From positions 1-47,240 of the forward strand of contig JAJQHQ010000012.1 of NCBI GenBank assembly GCA_021199655.1: a stretch of DNA of 47,240 bases, written 5' to 3'. Below the pieces are notes generated by a model. It was not told where the DNA came from and made no database searches. It was given only the letters and a program-made list of their open reading frames with translations. The translations under genes were made by a program, and so were the position numbers. Every line of letters starts with the position of its first letter. Positions within the stretch are counted from its first letter, which is position 1. This DNA is from Lachnospiraceae bacterium (GTDB lineage Bacteria; Bacillota; Clostridia; Lachnospirales; Lachnospiraceae). This document shows, in pieces, positions 34,447 through 42,157 of the stretch.

Positions 34447-34564
34447 ATCTTTTACTTCATGCCCTCGCCTAATCCATTCTTCGCAAATATCATTGATACG
34501 GAAGAGTTACGAAAAACAAAAGCACTGCCTGATTACCATGATAAATGTCTTTATCATGTACCAT
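34447..34564 (-). pseudogene. Decayed 5' end of a GT4 glycosyltransferase gene
   Basis: The reading starts at ATG 34564 (MVHDK...) and soon hits a stop. In a shifted frame the bases still encode RINDICEEWIRRGHEV, close to RINDICEEWVQRGYGV of the intact GT4 protein encoded at 28084-29325. Homology ends about 50 bases before the TPR gene. It is a leftover of the insertion of the TPR-TIR-PRTase operon. Confidence 0.8.
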
Positions 34565-34615
34565 TTTTCTCTTTCACCACTGTTGCAGCCGCTTCGTTAA
34601 TAATCAGTTCCTGCC
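34459..34615 (-). repeat. Right copy of the imperfect direct repeat flanking the TPR-TIR-PRTase operon
   Basis: It contains the intact 3' end of the cpsE-like gene and the decayed start of a GT4 gene. Its partner at 29220-29374 has the opposite pattern: a decayed cpsE tail and an intact GT4 start. Confidence 0.8.
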
Positions 34616-36044
34616 GCTTTTTCTCCAGTTCTTCCACTTTGTCAAACCCTTCTGTACTTTCCCTTTTCAACATGATCTGTACTGTCATGATGATTAGTTT
34701 CAAATCCAAAAAGAAGGAATAATTTTCTATGTACATCAAATCGAGCCTTAATTTGTCATAAGCAGTTGTATTATACCGGCCATAAATCTGAGCATATCCT
34801 GTCAAACCACCTTTCACCTTAGAGCGAAAAGCAAACTCCGGTATTTCTTTCTGATAAAATTCGACGTGCTCCGTCCTTTCCGGCCTTGGTCCCACCCATG
34901 ACATATCGCTCTTTAAAATATTAAGAATCTGAGGCAATTCATCAATCCTTGTTGCACGGATTACCTTACCCACCTTTGTAATTCGCGGATCATTTTCAGT
35001 TGCTGGATGTGGTTTCCCATCCTTCTCAGCATCTACAACCATGCTTCGGAATTTCAGGATATTAAAAACCCTTCCACCTTTTGTAACTCTTGCCTGTCTA
35101 TAAAAAACCGGACCATGATCCTCGCATTTAATGGCAATCGCCACAACCGCCATTATCGGAAGCCCAGGAATAAGAGCAATTAGGCAAAGAAAAATATCAA
35201 ATGCCCGTTTAAAAAACATCTGTGCTGGATTCAATCCCCTACCTTTTATAAGATATAGCGGTGTATCAAACAAATTGATTTCTTCCCCGCCTCTTTGAAT
35301 AATATCTGAAATTTTCGGAACCACATACGTCCGCACTTCATGCTTATAGCAATATTTCAGAATATCATTTCTTACTTCTGCTGGAACATCATTGATGATG
35401 ACAGCATCATGTTTCTTTATTTCATCCCTGATGGCTCCATATCCAATCTCATATGAAAGAACTTTTGTAATAACGTATTTATCCGGACGTTCATCCATCT
35501 TGAATTTCAAATCAACCGCTTTTTCATTGCCGTAAATCATCAGCATATCTTTTGGCACATACATCTGATGATAAATAGCCGAAAATATGTAAGGCATTAC
35601 AATCGCCACGCAGACATCAATTCCAGTTAAAGCAAGAATCGGCAAAACATTCAGCATCTGATTTCCAATCAAACAAAGCTGAAAATATGTAACAAAATTT
35701 ACAAGAACAATGGAAACCCACTGTGATACAATTACCTCTGACAGTTTTCTATGGCCATACTTAAAGCCGTCACACATATTAAACAGAATCAGCATCAGGA
35801 ACCCATAAACTAATATCAGCACATATTTTCCGTTGCCAAAAAAGAGTGGGTTTGTATTTCCCCTATAATTAAATTTCCAAATTACATAATAGATGAGACA
35901 TAAAACAACCAGCTCAATCAGGCCTTCTATTTTCCTTATGACCCCCTTCAAATCTGATGCAAGTTTTGTTTTCTTTATCCGCTTTATTTCTTCATCACTA
36001 AGCGCTGTCTCCCCACTTGCCACGCGCTTTCCGTATTTCTCCAT
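34554..36044 (-). CDS. CpsE-like polyprenyl glycosylphosphotransferase
   Basis: A 496-residue initiating transferase that puts the first sugar phosphate on undecaprenyl phosphate. It has four N-terminal membrane helices, a CoA-binding-like middle domain (KDMLMIYGNEKAVDL; HDAVIINDVPAEVRN) and a complete C-terminal PF02397 domain with FKRAFDIFLCLIAL, KFRSMVVDAEKDGKPH, RIDELPQILNILKSDMSWVG and GGLTGYAQIYGRYN. GGGGAAG precedes the ATG. The last codons overlap the remnant GT4 start. It is the only intact initiating transferase in the window. Confidence 0.9.
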   Translation of the reverse strand: MEKYGKRVASGETALSDEEIKRIKKTKLASDLKGVIRKIEGLIELVVLCLIYYVIWKFNYRGNTNPLFFGNGKYVLILVYGFLMLILFNMCDGFKYGHRKLSEVIVSQWVSIVLVNFVTYFQLCLIGNQMLNVLPILALTGIDVCVAIVMPYIFSAIYHQMYVPKDMLMIYGNEKAVDLKFKMDERPDKYVITKVLSYEIGYGAIRDEIKKHDAVIINDVPAEVRNDILKYCYKHEVRTYVVPKISDIIQRGGEEINLFDTPLYLIKGRGLNPAQMFFKRAFDIFLCLIALIPGLPIMAVVAIAIKCEDHGPVFYRQARVTKGGRVFNILKFRSMVVDAEKDGKPHPATENDPRITKVGKVIRATRIDELPQILNILKSDMSWVGPRPERTEHVEFYQKEIPEFAFRSKVKGGLTGYAQIYGRYNTTAYDKLRLDLMYIENYSFFLDLKLIIMTVQIMLKRESTEGFDKVEELEKKRQELIINEAAATVVKEKNGT

Positions 36045-36088
36045 GTCTGTAGCTTCCCCGCTTTCTTCTTATCCCAAAAGCACCTTTC

Positions 36089-36652
36089 TTATAGAAGAAG
36101 TGTGCAGCCATTCTCTATTGTTTTATCGTCATCTACAACAATGCCATTGCTAATTGTGACGTTGCTTCCTATCTTTACTCTTTTCCCTATTTTAGCCTGT
36201 GTCCTTATTACTGAATTTGTGTAGATCAATGCATAATCATCCACAAAGCTATCGTGATGGATTTCCACGCCTGCATTAAGAACAACACCGTTTCCGACTT
36301 TCGATCCGTTTTGTACGCAGGCATTATTCAACACAATGCAGCCATCCCCTATCCGGGCATACGGGCTTATATATGCACTTGAGCAGATAATATTAGGAAA
36401 TGTATAGCCTAAAGTCCTAGCTTTACGGTATATTTTCTCGCGGAGGGCATTATCGCCGATTGACACAACCAACTGAGTATATCTGAAAAAGAGCGAATGC
36501 AAATCATCTATATTCCCCACAACCTCTGCCCCGCAAATTTGTGTTCCAACTGGATAACCATCGTCAACGAAACTGCATTCAAAACTTTCCCTTGCCGATT
36601 CAAGAGCTACCCTTCCCAGACCTCCAGAACCTACTAATAAAAGTTTTTCCAT
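36089..36652 (-). CDS. NeuD-family sugar O-/N-acyltransferase
   Basis: A 187-residue left-handed beta-helix acyltransferase. The Rossmann-like start LLLVGSGGLGRVALESARES is followed by hexapeptide repeats (AYISPYARIGDGCIVLNNAC, VQNGSKVGNGVVLNAGVEIH, IRTQAKIGKRVKIGSNVTIS). The family acetylates an amino sugar or sialic-acid-like residue. AGGAGAACG lies upstream of the ATG. It lies 44 bases upstream of the cpsE-like gene and 21 bases downstream of the small zinc-ribbon gene. Confidence 0.85.
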   Translation of the reverse strand: MEKLLLVGSGGLGRVALESARESFECSFVDDGYPVGTQICGAEVVGNIDDLHSLFFRYTQLVVSIGDNALREKIYRKARTLGYTFPNIICSSAYISPYARIGDGCIVLNNACVQNGSKVGNGVVLNAGVEIHHDSFVDDYALIYTNSVIRTQAKIGKRVKIGSNVTISNGIVVDDDKTIENGCTLLL

Positions 36653-36673
36653 TTTTTCTCGTTCTCCTGTTAT

Positions 36674-36886
36674 TTAAAAAGGTAAAATCATTCTTATCTT
36701 TGGAGAAGTTTTTTTCTCCTTTCCAGACTCCCTCTGTGGACGAAAATATTCCATTACATCTTCATCGTTTCCACGCTCACACTTAGGACAAACCATGTAT
36801 CCTTCTGGAACTGGTGCACCACAGCATACACAGATATCTGGAAATGTTTCTCTATTATTTAGTTCAGGTTCTCTTATCTGACTCAT
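36674..36886 (-). CDS. Small zinc-ribbon protein
   Basis: A 70-residue protein with two CxxC knuckles, CVCCGAPVPEGYMVCPKC, and a charged tail ending in IRMILPF. It is probably a zinc-binding accessory or nucleic-acid-binding protein. AAAGGAGTAAGAAA immediately precedes the ATG, and its ATG overlaps the stop (ATGA) of the 35-codon gene upstream, so it belongs to the HEPN transcription unit. Confidence 0.7.
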   Translation of the reverse strand: MSQIREPELNNRETFPDICVCCGAPVPEGYMVCPKCERGNDEDVMEYFRPQRESGKEKKTSPKIRMILPF

Positions 36887-36990
36887 TTTCTTACTCCTTT
36901 GCCCATCTTTTTTATCAAAGTCCGCCTGTGTTCGTTATACGAAGTCAGCGGATGTTTCATGGCGCATTTGCATTTCATAAAACTATTCAT
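36883..36990 (-). CDS. 35-residue coupled small protein downstream of the HEPN gene
   Basis: A tiny basic protein with CKC near its N-terminus and many K and R residues (NEHRRTLIKKMGKGVRK). AAGAGG lies directly before the ATG at 36990, its first eight bases overlap the end of the HEPN gene, and its stop overlaps the next start. This close packing argues for real translation. The product could be a small binding partner or serve only to couple translation. A longer form of the frame up to 37092 lies inside the HEPN gene and lacks a ribosome binding site. Confidence 0.55.
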   Translation of the reverse strand: MNSFMKCKCAMKHPLTSYNEHRRTLIKKMGKGVRK

Positions 36991-38794
36991 CCTCTTTTGG
37001 CATACAGGCATTGCACAAATGCCCATTTCCGCCAAATTCGTCATAGACCGCTCCGCACATTTCACAGATATACACTTCGTTCTCACTGCCACAATAGCAG
37101 CACTTTCCTATTGGATAGAAATCTCCTTGAATGGAAACTCCGTTTTTCCCACATTCCCAACAAGGGAAATCAGCAACCGGGCTATTTCCGCCTTCTGTAC
37201 CAGCCTCATACTCCAAACTGGGAAGCTTCTTTGCATATGGATTCAATTCCTCTTCAATATAAACAAACAGTTCTTCCTTAAACTCATCCAGTTGCGAGGT
37301 GTCATATGACGAACCACTATCAGCAACACATTCGCCTGCGTCTCCTTCGTGTCCTCGACCATTATGATACGAACATTCTGCTTTTAGAATCTCATCTCCC
37401 TGATGAACTGCTTCAATATACAGGCTGCTATCTCCGTCCATATCATCGTCAACTACCACCGAAGCATAGATACTCAGTATTTCCTCGGATGCATTACTTT
37501 GAATGTTGCAGATCAGAATATTGCCTTTCCATTCATCCTGTGGAATTTCACCTTCTTTATAATCGAAGCAAGGATCCAGATAATATCTATCAGAGATTGC
37601 TACGCAAAGTTCTGATGCCGTATCACAAAATAGGCTACAAATTTCTTCCGAAAAACGAATCTTCACGCCAGTCTCGCCCTCAATTCGATCTCTCAAAAAA
37701 TGCTTTTCAAATTCCTTGTACCCTTCAGCAAGTTCATATTGAAACTGTAATGTTTCCATCAGCTCATCTGATGGATTTATCTCTTCAATTTTCTCTATCG
37801 CCTTTTCTACCTCTGTATTAAATGCACTCAGTTCAGCCTGCATTTTGTTAAAAGCCGAAAAAGTCAAAACCTTATTATGTGCCACATGATTTCTGTGCTT
37901 TACAAAATAGCTAAACAGATTCTTAAACTTTTCAGGATCATCCAAATACACTGACACAATATCCTGCCAAATGTTAGCAAGTACTGTTCTTCTTCTTTCC
38001 AGAAAATCTCTCGCATTATCATATTTTTCTGCTTTTATTATTCGTTCCAGTGATTTAAAGTTCTCTCTGCTAAGCTTCACCTCTGCTTCAAATACCTGAC
38101 CCTTAAAAAGAATCTCTGCCAATGTCTCCAGTGTTACAGAAAACATAGTTGTATCAATATCCCTAAACTCTGGCACACACATTTGAAAATCTTTAGCCAG
38201 ATTTTCAGCAGATTCCTTATATTTTTCTAACCCAAAAAGGTTGATCCACTGTGACCCAAGATGTATGACTAAAATCCGGTTTGCAAACTCCCTGATGCGA
38301 TTTTCTATCTGAAAAATCTGCGGATACAAACATGAACACAGATATTCCGATTGCTCGTCATATACCCAAATACAGCAATCCCAATCCAGCATAAGCCGAT
38401 CTTTTAATGCTATCTTTAGCAATTCCAGTACACGGTCATAGCTATTCTCCATCGGTGTACCAATACTATTATCAATCTTCGAGGATATTTCGACTTCTAA
38501 CTGTGCTCCTGCATCACCTATCGTATTAACCGTAAAAATGACTTCATAGACTGTCTGAGCAATCCTTACCTCATACTCTTCTCTCGAAATACGCTGACGA
38601 CATCCATAATATTTCACTTGCGATGAACCCTGAATTCTCGAAAGAGCATCATTTAAAACATTACCGCTATATTCTTTTGACAATGACTTGGTAGCAGTTC
38701 CTTTTTCCTCGCCTCCAAACGGCGAGTCTATTTCTTCCTCATGATAAAGAAGGTTGACATCTTTAATTTGATGGAGCATAAACTGAATTTTCAT
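36983..38794 (-). CDS. HEPN-domain protein with C-terminal zinc ribbons, putative defence RNase
   Basis: A 603-residue cytoplasmic protein. Residues about 150-350 form a HEPN-like helical domain: LYPQIFQIENRIREFANRIL, then the helix ending in FVKHRNHVAHNKVL. RNHVAH (301-306) is the Rx4H motif that makes HEPN domains metal-free RNases in many toxins and anti-phage proteins (Apea/Swt1-like). The C-terminus (545-600) has a series of cysteine pairs (CWECG, CCYCG, CEMCG, CNAC), probably two zinc ribbons that recognise a target. AGAAAGG lies upstream of the ATG at 38794. It sits within the capsule locus beside a broken sugar transferase, so it is probably an inserted gene. A defence role is inference. 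Confidence 0.7.
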   Translation of the reverse strand: MKIQFMLHQIKDVNLLYHEEEIDSPFGGEEKGTATKSLSKEYSGNVLNDALSRIQGSSQVKYYGCRQRISREEYEVRIAQTVYEVIFTVNTIGDAGAQLEVEISSKIDNSIGTPMENSYDRVLELLKIALKDRLMLDWDCCIWVYDEQSEYLCSCLYPQIFQIENRIREFANRILVIHLGSQWINLFGLEKYKESAENLAKDFQMCVPEFRDIDTTMFSVTLETLAEILFKGQVFEAEVKLSRENFKSLERIIKAEKYDNARDFLERRRTVLANIWQDIVSVYLDDPEKFKNLFSYFVKHRNHVAHNKVLTFSAFNKMQAELSAFNTEVEKAIEKIEEINPSDELMETLQFQYELAEGYKEFEKHFLRDRIEGETGVKIRFSEEICSLFCDTASELCVAISDRYYLDPCFDYKEGEIPQDEWKGNILICNIQSNASEEILSIYASVVVDDDMDGDSSLYIEAVHQGDEILKAECSYHNGRGHEGDAGECVADSGSSYDTSQLDEFKEELFVYIEEELNPYAKKLPSLEYEAGTEGGNSPVADFPCWECGKNGVSIQGDFYPIGKCCYCGSENEVYICEMCGAVYDEFGGNGHLCNACMPKEDE

Positions 38795-39016
38795 CTGCTG
38801 GTTACCTTTCTAAAAATCAAATTGCTTTCCATAATCAAAAACAACACGACGATGAGCCTGTGTCCGCCACTCTCTGGTCGAAACGCAGGCTCAAGTCAAC
38901 CTCCTTATCAGATTTTGTACGCTTATCAGATTGGGTCAAAATAAGCAACTCAAGAAGCCATTGTGATTTCTTGGGCTTATCTAAACTCTTGTACAAAACC
39001 TCATAACGAAATTGGC
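38795..39016. other. Intergenic region between HEPN gene and broken sugar transferase
   Basis: This is a stretch of 222 bases with no supported gene. An open frame of 61 codons (38835-39020, minus) begins with TTG and has no ribosome binding site. GAGCCTG (38854-38860) and CAGGCTC (38886-38892) form an inverted repeat, and CTTATCAGATT occurs twice near 38910. It may contain the edge of the HEPN insertion. Confidence 0.4.
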
Positions 39017-39418
39017 TCAAGCTTGGACAACCCCTTGAAAAATCAGTGTTTTCTTGGTTGTCCCTATTATACCTCTATCCCCATTAATTATATTAAAAGC
39101 CTCCGGAATCTCATCCAGACTTGTGCTTCTGAGAAATCTTCCAAATTTCGTAAGTCGTTCCTTATCAGGCAGCAGTTCTCCATTCTCATCTCTCGCGTCA
39201 GTCATCGTCCTAAATTTATACAGTTTAAAAATCTTCTCATCCTTGCCTGGTCGTTCCTGAACGAACAGAACCGGTGAACCAAGTTTCACTCTCACCAGGA
39301 TTGCGATAATTATGTAAAGCCACCAGAATACAAGTATCGCCGCAAACCCACAGCAGAAATCTAATGGACGTTTGAAATATTTTTCATACGGACCTTTGGG
39401 TATATGCTTCTCTTTCAT
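39017..39418 (-). pseudogene. N-terminal half of a PglC-like sugar transferase
   Basis: About 120 residues match the start of small initiating sugar transferases: YEKYFKRPLDFCCGFAAILV (membrane hairpin), VLFVQERPGKDEKIFKLYKF, RTMTDARDENGELLPD and LRSTSLDEIPEAFNIINGD. Then the motif GDMSxxGPRP breaks (GDRGIIGTTKK) and a stop follows after 18 residues. The remaining half of such an enzyme lies at 477-803. The start at 39418 has GGGGAG upstream. It follows the DegT gene, its usual neighbour in bacillosamine-type glycan clusters. Confidence 0.8.
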
Positions 39419-39451
39419 CACTCTTGCTCCCCACGCTATGGAGTTCACTCC

Positions 39452-40714
39452 TTATTCAAAACAGCTTTTTACGATTTCAATTATTTTGTCCTGAACTTCC
39501 TCTGTCATCTTGTTATCAGAGGGAAGGCATAAACCACGATGGAAGATATCCATACCTACGTCTAACGGAAGTCCATCTTTTCCAACCGCTCCGCCACTGA
39601 TATAAGCGTTTGTCTTTGCCCTGCCATCCCCATCTCTTGTAACAAAACCATTCATTCTATAGAGAGGCTGCATATGCATCGGCTTCCAGATCGGACGACC
39701 TTCCGCATTATATTTTTTTAATGTTTCTAATATCTCTGTCGGGCAGGATTTTCCATGCTCAGCCACATAGAGTGCTTCCTGTTCTCCCCTGACCTGTTTA
39801 CACATAGCTTCCGGATTAATTGTCATACAGCTAAGCCAGTAATTTGGCTCGCTGTCTTTCAGGTTCATCGGATTCATCTTCACCGGAAGATCCTTAAAGC
39901 CTTCTTCGTATCTTTTAAAGATTGCTTTCTTCTGCTCAATATGTTCTTCCAGATGTGGAAACTGCCCTCTTATAACTCCAGCTATGACATTGCTCATCCG
40001 ATAGTTGTAGCCAAGCTCTTCATGCTGATACCAAGGTGCATCCTCTCTGGCCTGTGTAGACCACTTTTTTGCTTTGTTTGCTGCTTCCAGATCATCTGTT
40101 AATAAACATCCGCCGGCGGAACCCGTTATGATTTTATTTCCATTGAAGCTGCAGACGCCGACCGTTCCGAAAGAACCTGTCATTTTTCCTTTATATGTAG
40201 AACCAAGAGATTCAGCTGCATCCTCAATAATTACCGCACCATGCCGGTCACAGATTTCTTTTATCTCATCTATTTTTCCCGGCGTTCCATACAGATGAGC
40301 GACTACTACAACTTTTACATCCGGATAAATTGAAAAAGCTTTCTCCAAAGCCACCGGGTCCATGTTCCAGGTTTCATATTCCATATCTATAAAAATCGGA
40401 ATACCACCTTCGTACCTGATCGGATTAACAGTCGCGTCAAACGTGCAATCACTGGCAAATACTTTATCCCCCGGCTTTACTCCGGCGAGTTTTACCGCCA
40501 GATGCAAGGCTGCTGTCCCGCAGGAAAGAGCCACTGCGTACTTACATCCAACCTTTTCTGCAGTCAATCTTTCGACTTCATTAATATTTGCTCCGACTGT
40601 GGACATCCAGTTTGTATCGTAGGCTTCTTTCATGTATTGCAGTTCTTCCCCATGCATTGTCGGAGACGAAAGCCAGACCTTTTTCTCAAATGGTGCAAAT
40701 TCTCTCGTATTCAT
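39452..40714 (-). CDS. DegT/DnrJ/EryC1/StrS-family sugar aminotransferase
   Basis: A 420-residue PLP enzyme (PglE-like). Motifs are LSSPTMHGEELQYMKEAYDT, SCGTAALHLAVKLAGVKPGD, VVAHLYGTPGKIDEI, IIEDAAESLGSTYKGK and the lysine site CSFNGNKIITGSAGG. It would aminate the 4-keto sugar made by the FlaA1/CapD-type dehydratase encoded at 42150-44201. It begins at ATG 40714 with GGGG close upstream. The upstream in-frame extension lacks support. Confidence 0.9.
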   Translation of the reverse strand: MNTREFAPFEKKVWLSSPTMHGEELQYMKEAYDTNWMSTVGANINEVERLTAEKVGCKYAVALSCGTAALHLAVKLAGVKPGDKVFASDCTFDATVNPIRYEGGIPIFIDMEYETWNMDPVALEKAFSIYPDVKVVVVAHLYGTPGKIDEIKEICDRHGAVIIEDAAESLGSTYKGKMTGSFGTVGVCSFNGNKIITGSAGGCLLTDDLEAANKAKKWSTQAREDAPWYQHEELGYNYRMSNVIAGVIRGQFPHLEEHIEQKKAIFKRYEEGFKDLPVKMNPMNLKDSEPNYWLSCMTINPEAMCKQVRGEQEALYVAEHGKSCPTEILETLKKYNAEGRPIWKPMHMQPLYRMNGFVTRDGDGRAKTNAYISGGAVGKDGLPLDVGMDIFHRGLCLPSDNKMTEEVQDKIIEIVKSCFE

Positions 40715-40829
40715 ATCCCCAGTTTTCTCCCTTTCATCTATACGGCTCAATTTTTCTGATATTAGCCTTTCTTTTGCTCTGAAATTGAAATCCCCAGCCT
40801 CATTCTGCCCATTTCATTTCAGATTCCGT

Positions 40830-40923
40830 GATGAATTTGAAATATCTTTCCTTTCATGTTTCAAATTCGCTTGACTTTCTGAAACAGGCAGGCTAAACTT
40901 GAACCACCAGTTTCAAATTCATC
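40830..40923 (+). promoter_or_regulatory. Fic promoter with inverted and direct operator repeats
   Basis: TTGACT (40871-40876) and TAAACT (40894-40899) are separated by 17 bases. TTTCAAATTC occurs at 40859-40868 and 40911-40920 on the plus strand. The second copy, extended to 13 bases (40911-40923), has a perfect inverted match at 40830-40842. The repeats thus flank the promoter on both sides, an arrangement that fits autorepression, perhaps by the winged-helix tail of the Fic protein. Confidence 0.75.
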
Positions 40924-40947
40924 AGTGCACAGAAATGCGGGTATCTC

Positions 40948-42102
40948 ATGGACAATAAACTTCGTGCCGGGAGATTTGTTACAAACCTATCCGGAGATAT
41001 GGCTTATCAGTCGTTTCTCCCTTCTCCGCTGCCTCCCGATCCTCAGATAAATATTGACGAGGAAATGACGCAGCTGTTAATATCAGCTCACAGCCAGCTT
41101 GCTCTTCTGGACGGGCTTGCAAAGCGCATTCCGAATATGCAGCTTTTTGTGTCTATGTATGTCAGGAAAGAGGCGCTGCTTTCATCGCAGATTGAAGGCA
41201 CACAGGCTACGCTGGATGATATTCTCGACCCGTTGTTAGATGAGAATGCAAATCGCGATGTAGCTGATGTCGTCAATTATATTCGTGCTGTTGATTTTGC
41301 TGTGGAGCGCCTTCAGTCTCTGCCGCTCTGCAATCGGCTGATCCGCGAAACACATGCCGTTCTCATGGAAAATGTCCGCGGGCAGGAGAAAAATCCCGGT
41401 GAATTCCGTTATTCCCAAAACTGGATTGGCGGGCAGGGCAGCACTTTAAGAAATGCTCGTTATATTCCGCCAAATCCTCAGGATATGATGGATGCCATGT
41501 CGGATCTGGAAACATTCATCAATGCCGAAGACTCTCTGGATCAGCTGATCCGTACTGCGCTGATTCATTATCAATTTGAAACCATCCATCCTTTTTTAGA
41601 CGGCAATGGACGTATCGGCCGGCTGATTATCACGCTTTACCTGATGGAGAACCATGTGCTTTCCTCACCTGCGCTTTATCTCTCCTGGTATCTTAAGCAG
41701 AATCGCATCGAATATTATGACCGCATGACTGAAGTCAGGCGAACAGGCGACTATGAGCAATGGATTAAGTTCTTCCTCCGTGCGATTGCCGCCTCTGCGG
41801 AGGATGCGATCCGGACAGTCGATCAGCTGTCTATGCTTCATGACAGCAACCGGCTGCTTGTCGCAAAGTCTTTTGGCACCCGTTCCAGGAAGAATGCCCT
41901 GCAGCTTTTTTCATACCTTGAACAGAACCCTATCATAGAGATTCAGAAAACAGCGGCTGCTCTTGATATGGCGTATAATACGGTTGCCAGATATGTCGCT
42001 GACTTTTGCAGCATTGGTATCCTTCAGGAAAACGCAAAGGGAAATAAGGCCAAAGTGTTCTCTTACGAGCAATATCTGAATATTCTCCGTGAAGATATGT
42101 AA
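40948..42102 (+). CDS. Fic-family AMP transferase with built-in inhibitory motif and winged helix
   Basis: A 384-residue Fic protein. The active-site loop HPFLDGNGRIGR lies at 214-225. An N-terminal helix carries SSQIEG (79-84), fitting the [ST]xxxE[GN] inhibitory motif of class II Fic proteins, which blocks ATP binding until relieved. The C-terminal 70 residues (LFSYLEQNPIIEIQKTAAAL, then YNTVARYVADFCSIGILQEN) form a winged helix. The family adds AMP to target proteins. It is the only plus-strand gene among the glycan genes, with its own promoter, and is bounded by a terminator. The ribosome binding site is weak. Confidence 0.9.
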   Translation: MDNKLRAGRFVTNLSGDMAYQSFLPSPLPPDPQINIDEEMTQLLISAHSQLALLDGLAKRIPNMQLFVSMYVRKEALLSSQIEGTQATLDDILDPLLDENANRDVADVVNYIRAVDFAVERLQSLPLCNRLIRETHAVLMENVRGQEKNPGEFRYSQNWIGGQGSTLRNARYIPPNPQDMMDAMSDLETFINAEDSLDQLIRTALIHYQFETIHPFLDGNGRIGRLIITLYLMENHVLSSPALYLSWYLKQNRIEYYDRMTEVRRTGDYEQWIKFFLRAIAASAEDAIRTVDQLSMLHDSNRLLVAKSFGTRSRKNALQLFSYLEQNPIIEIQKTAAALDMAYNTVARYVADFCSIGILQENAKGNKAKVFSYEQYLNILREDM

Positions 42103-42124
42103 AAAAATTCTAATAAAACGCAGG

Positions 42125-42157
42125 AATAACAGAGGGGCATTCCCCTCTGTTATTTTT
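42125..42157. terminator. Bidirectional terminator between fic and the capD-like gene
   Basis: A perfect 13-bp stem (42125-42137 and 42142-42154) with a four-base loop is followed by T's on the plus strand. The minus-strand side ends in TTCCTGCGTTTTATT, so it may serve both convergent genes. It overlaps the stop codon of the capD-like gene. Confidence 0.85.

Noticed and set aside
36991-37092. Upstream extension of the 35-codon gene to 69 codons
   Set aside because: It overlaps the zinc-ribbon coding part of the HEPN gene by more than 100 bases and has no ribosome binding site at its start.
38835-39020. 61-codon open frame next to the HEPN gene
   Set aside because: TTG start, no ribosome binding site, no recognisable product. 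It may be decayed sequence at an insertion edge.
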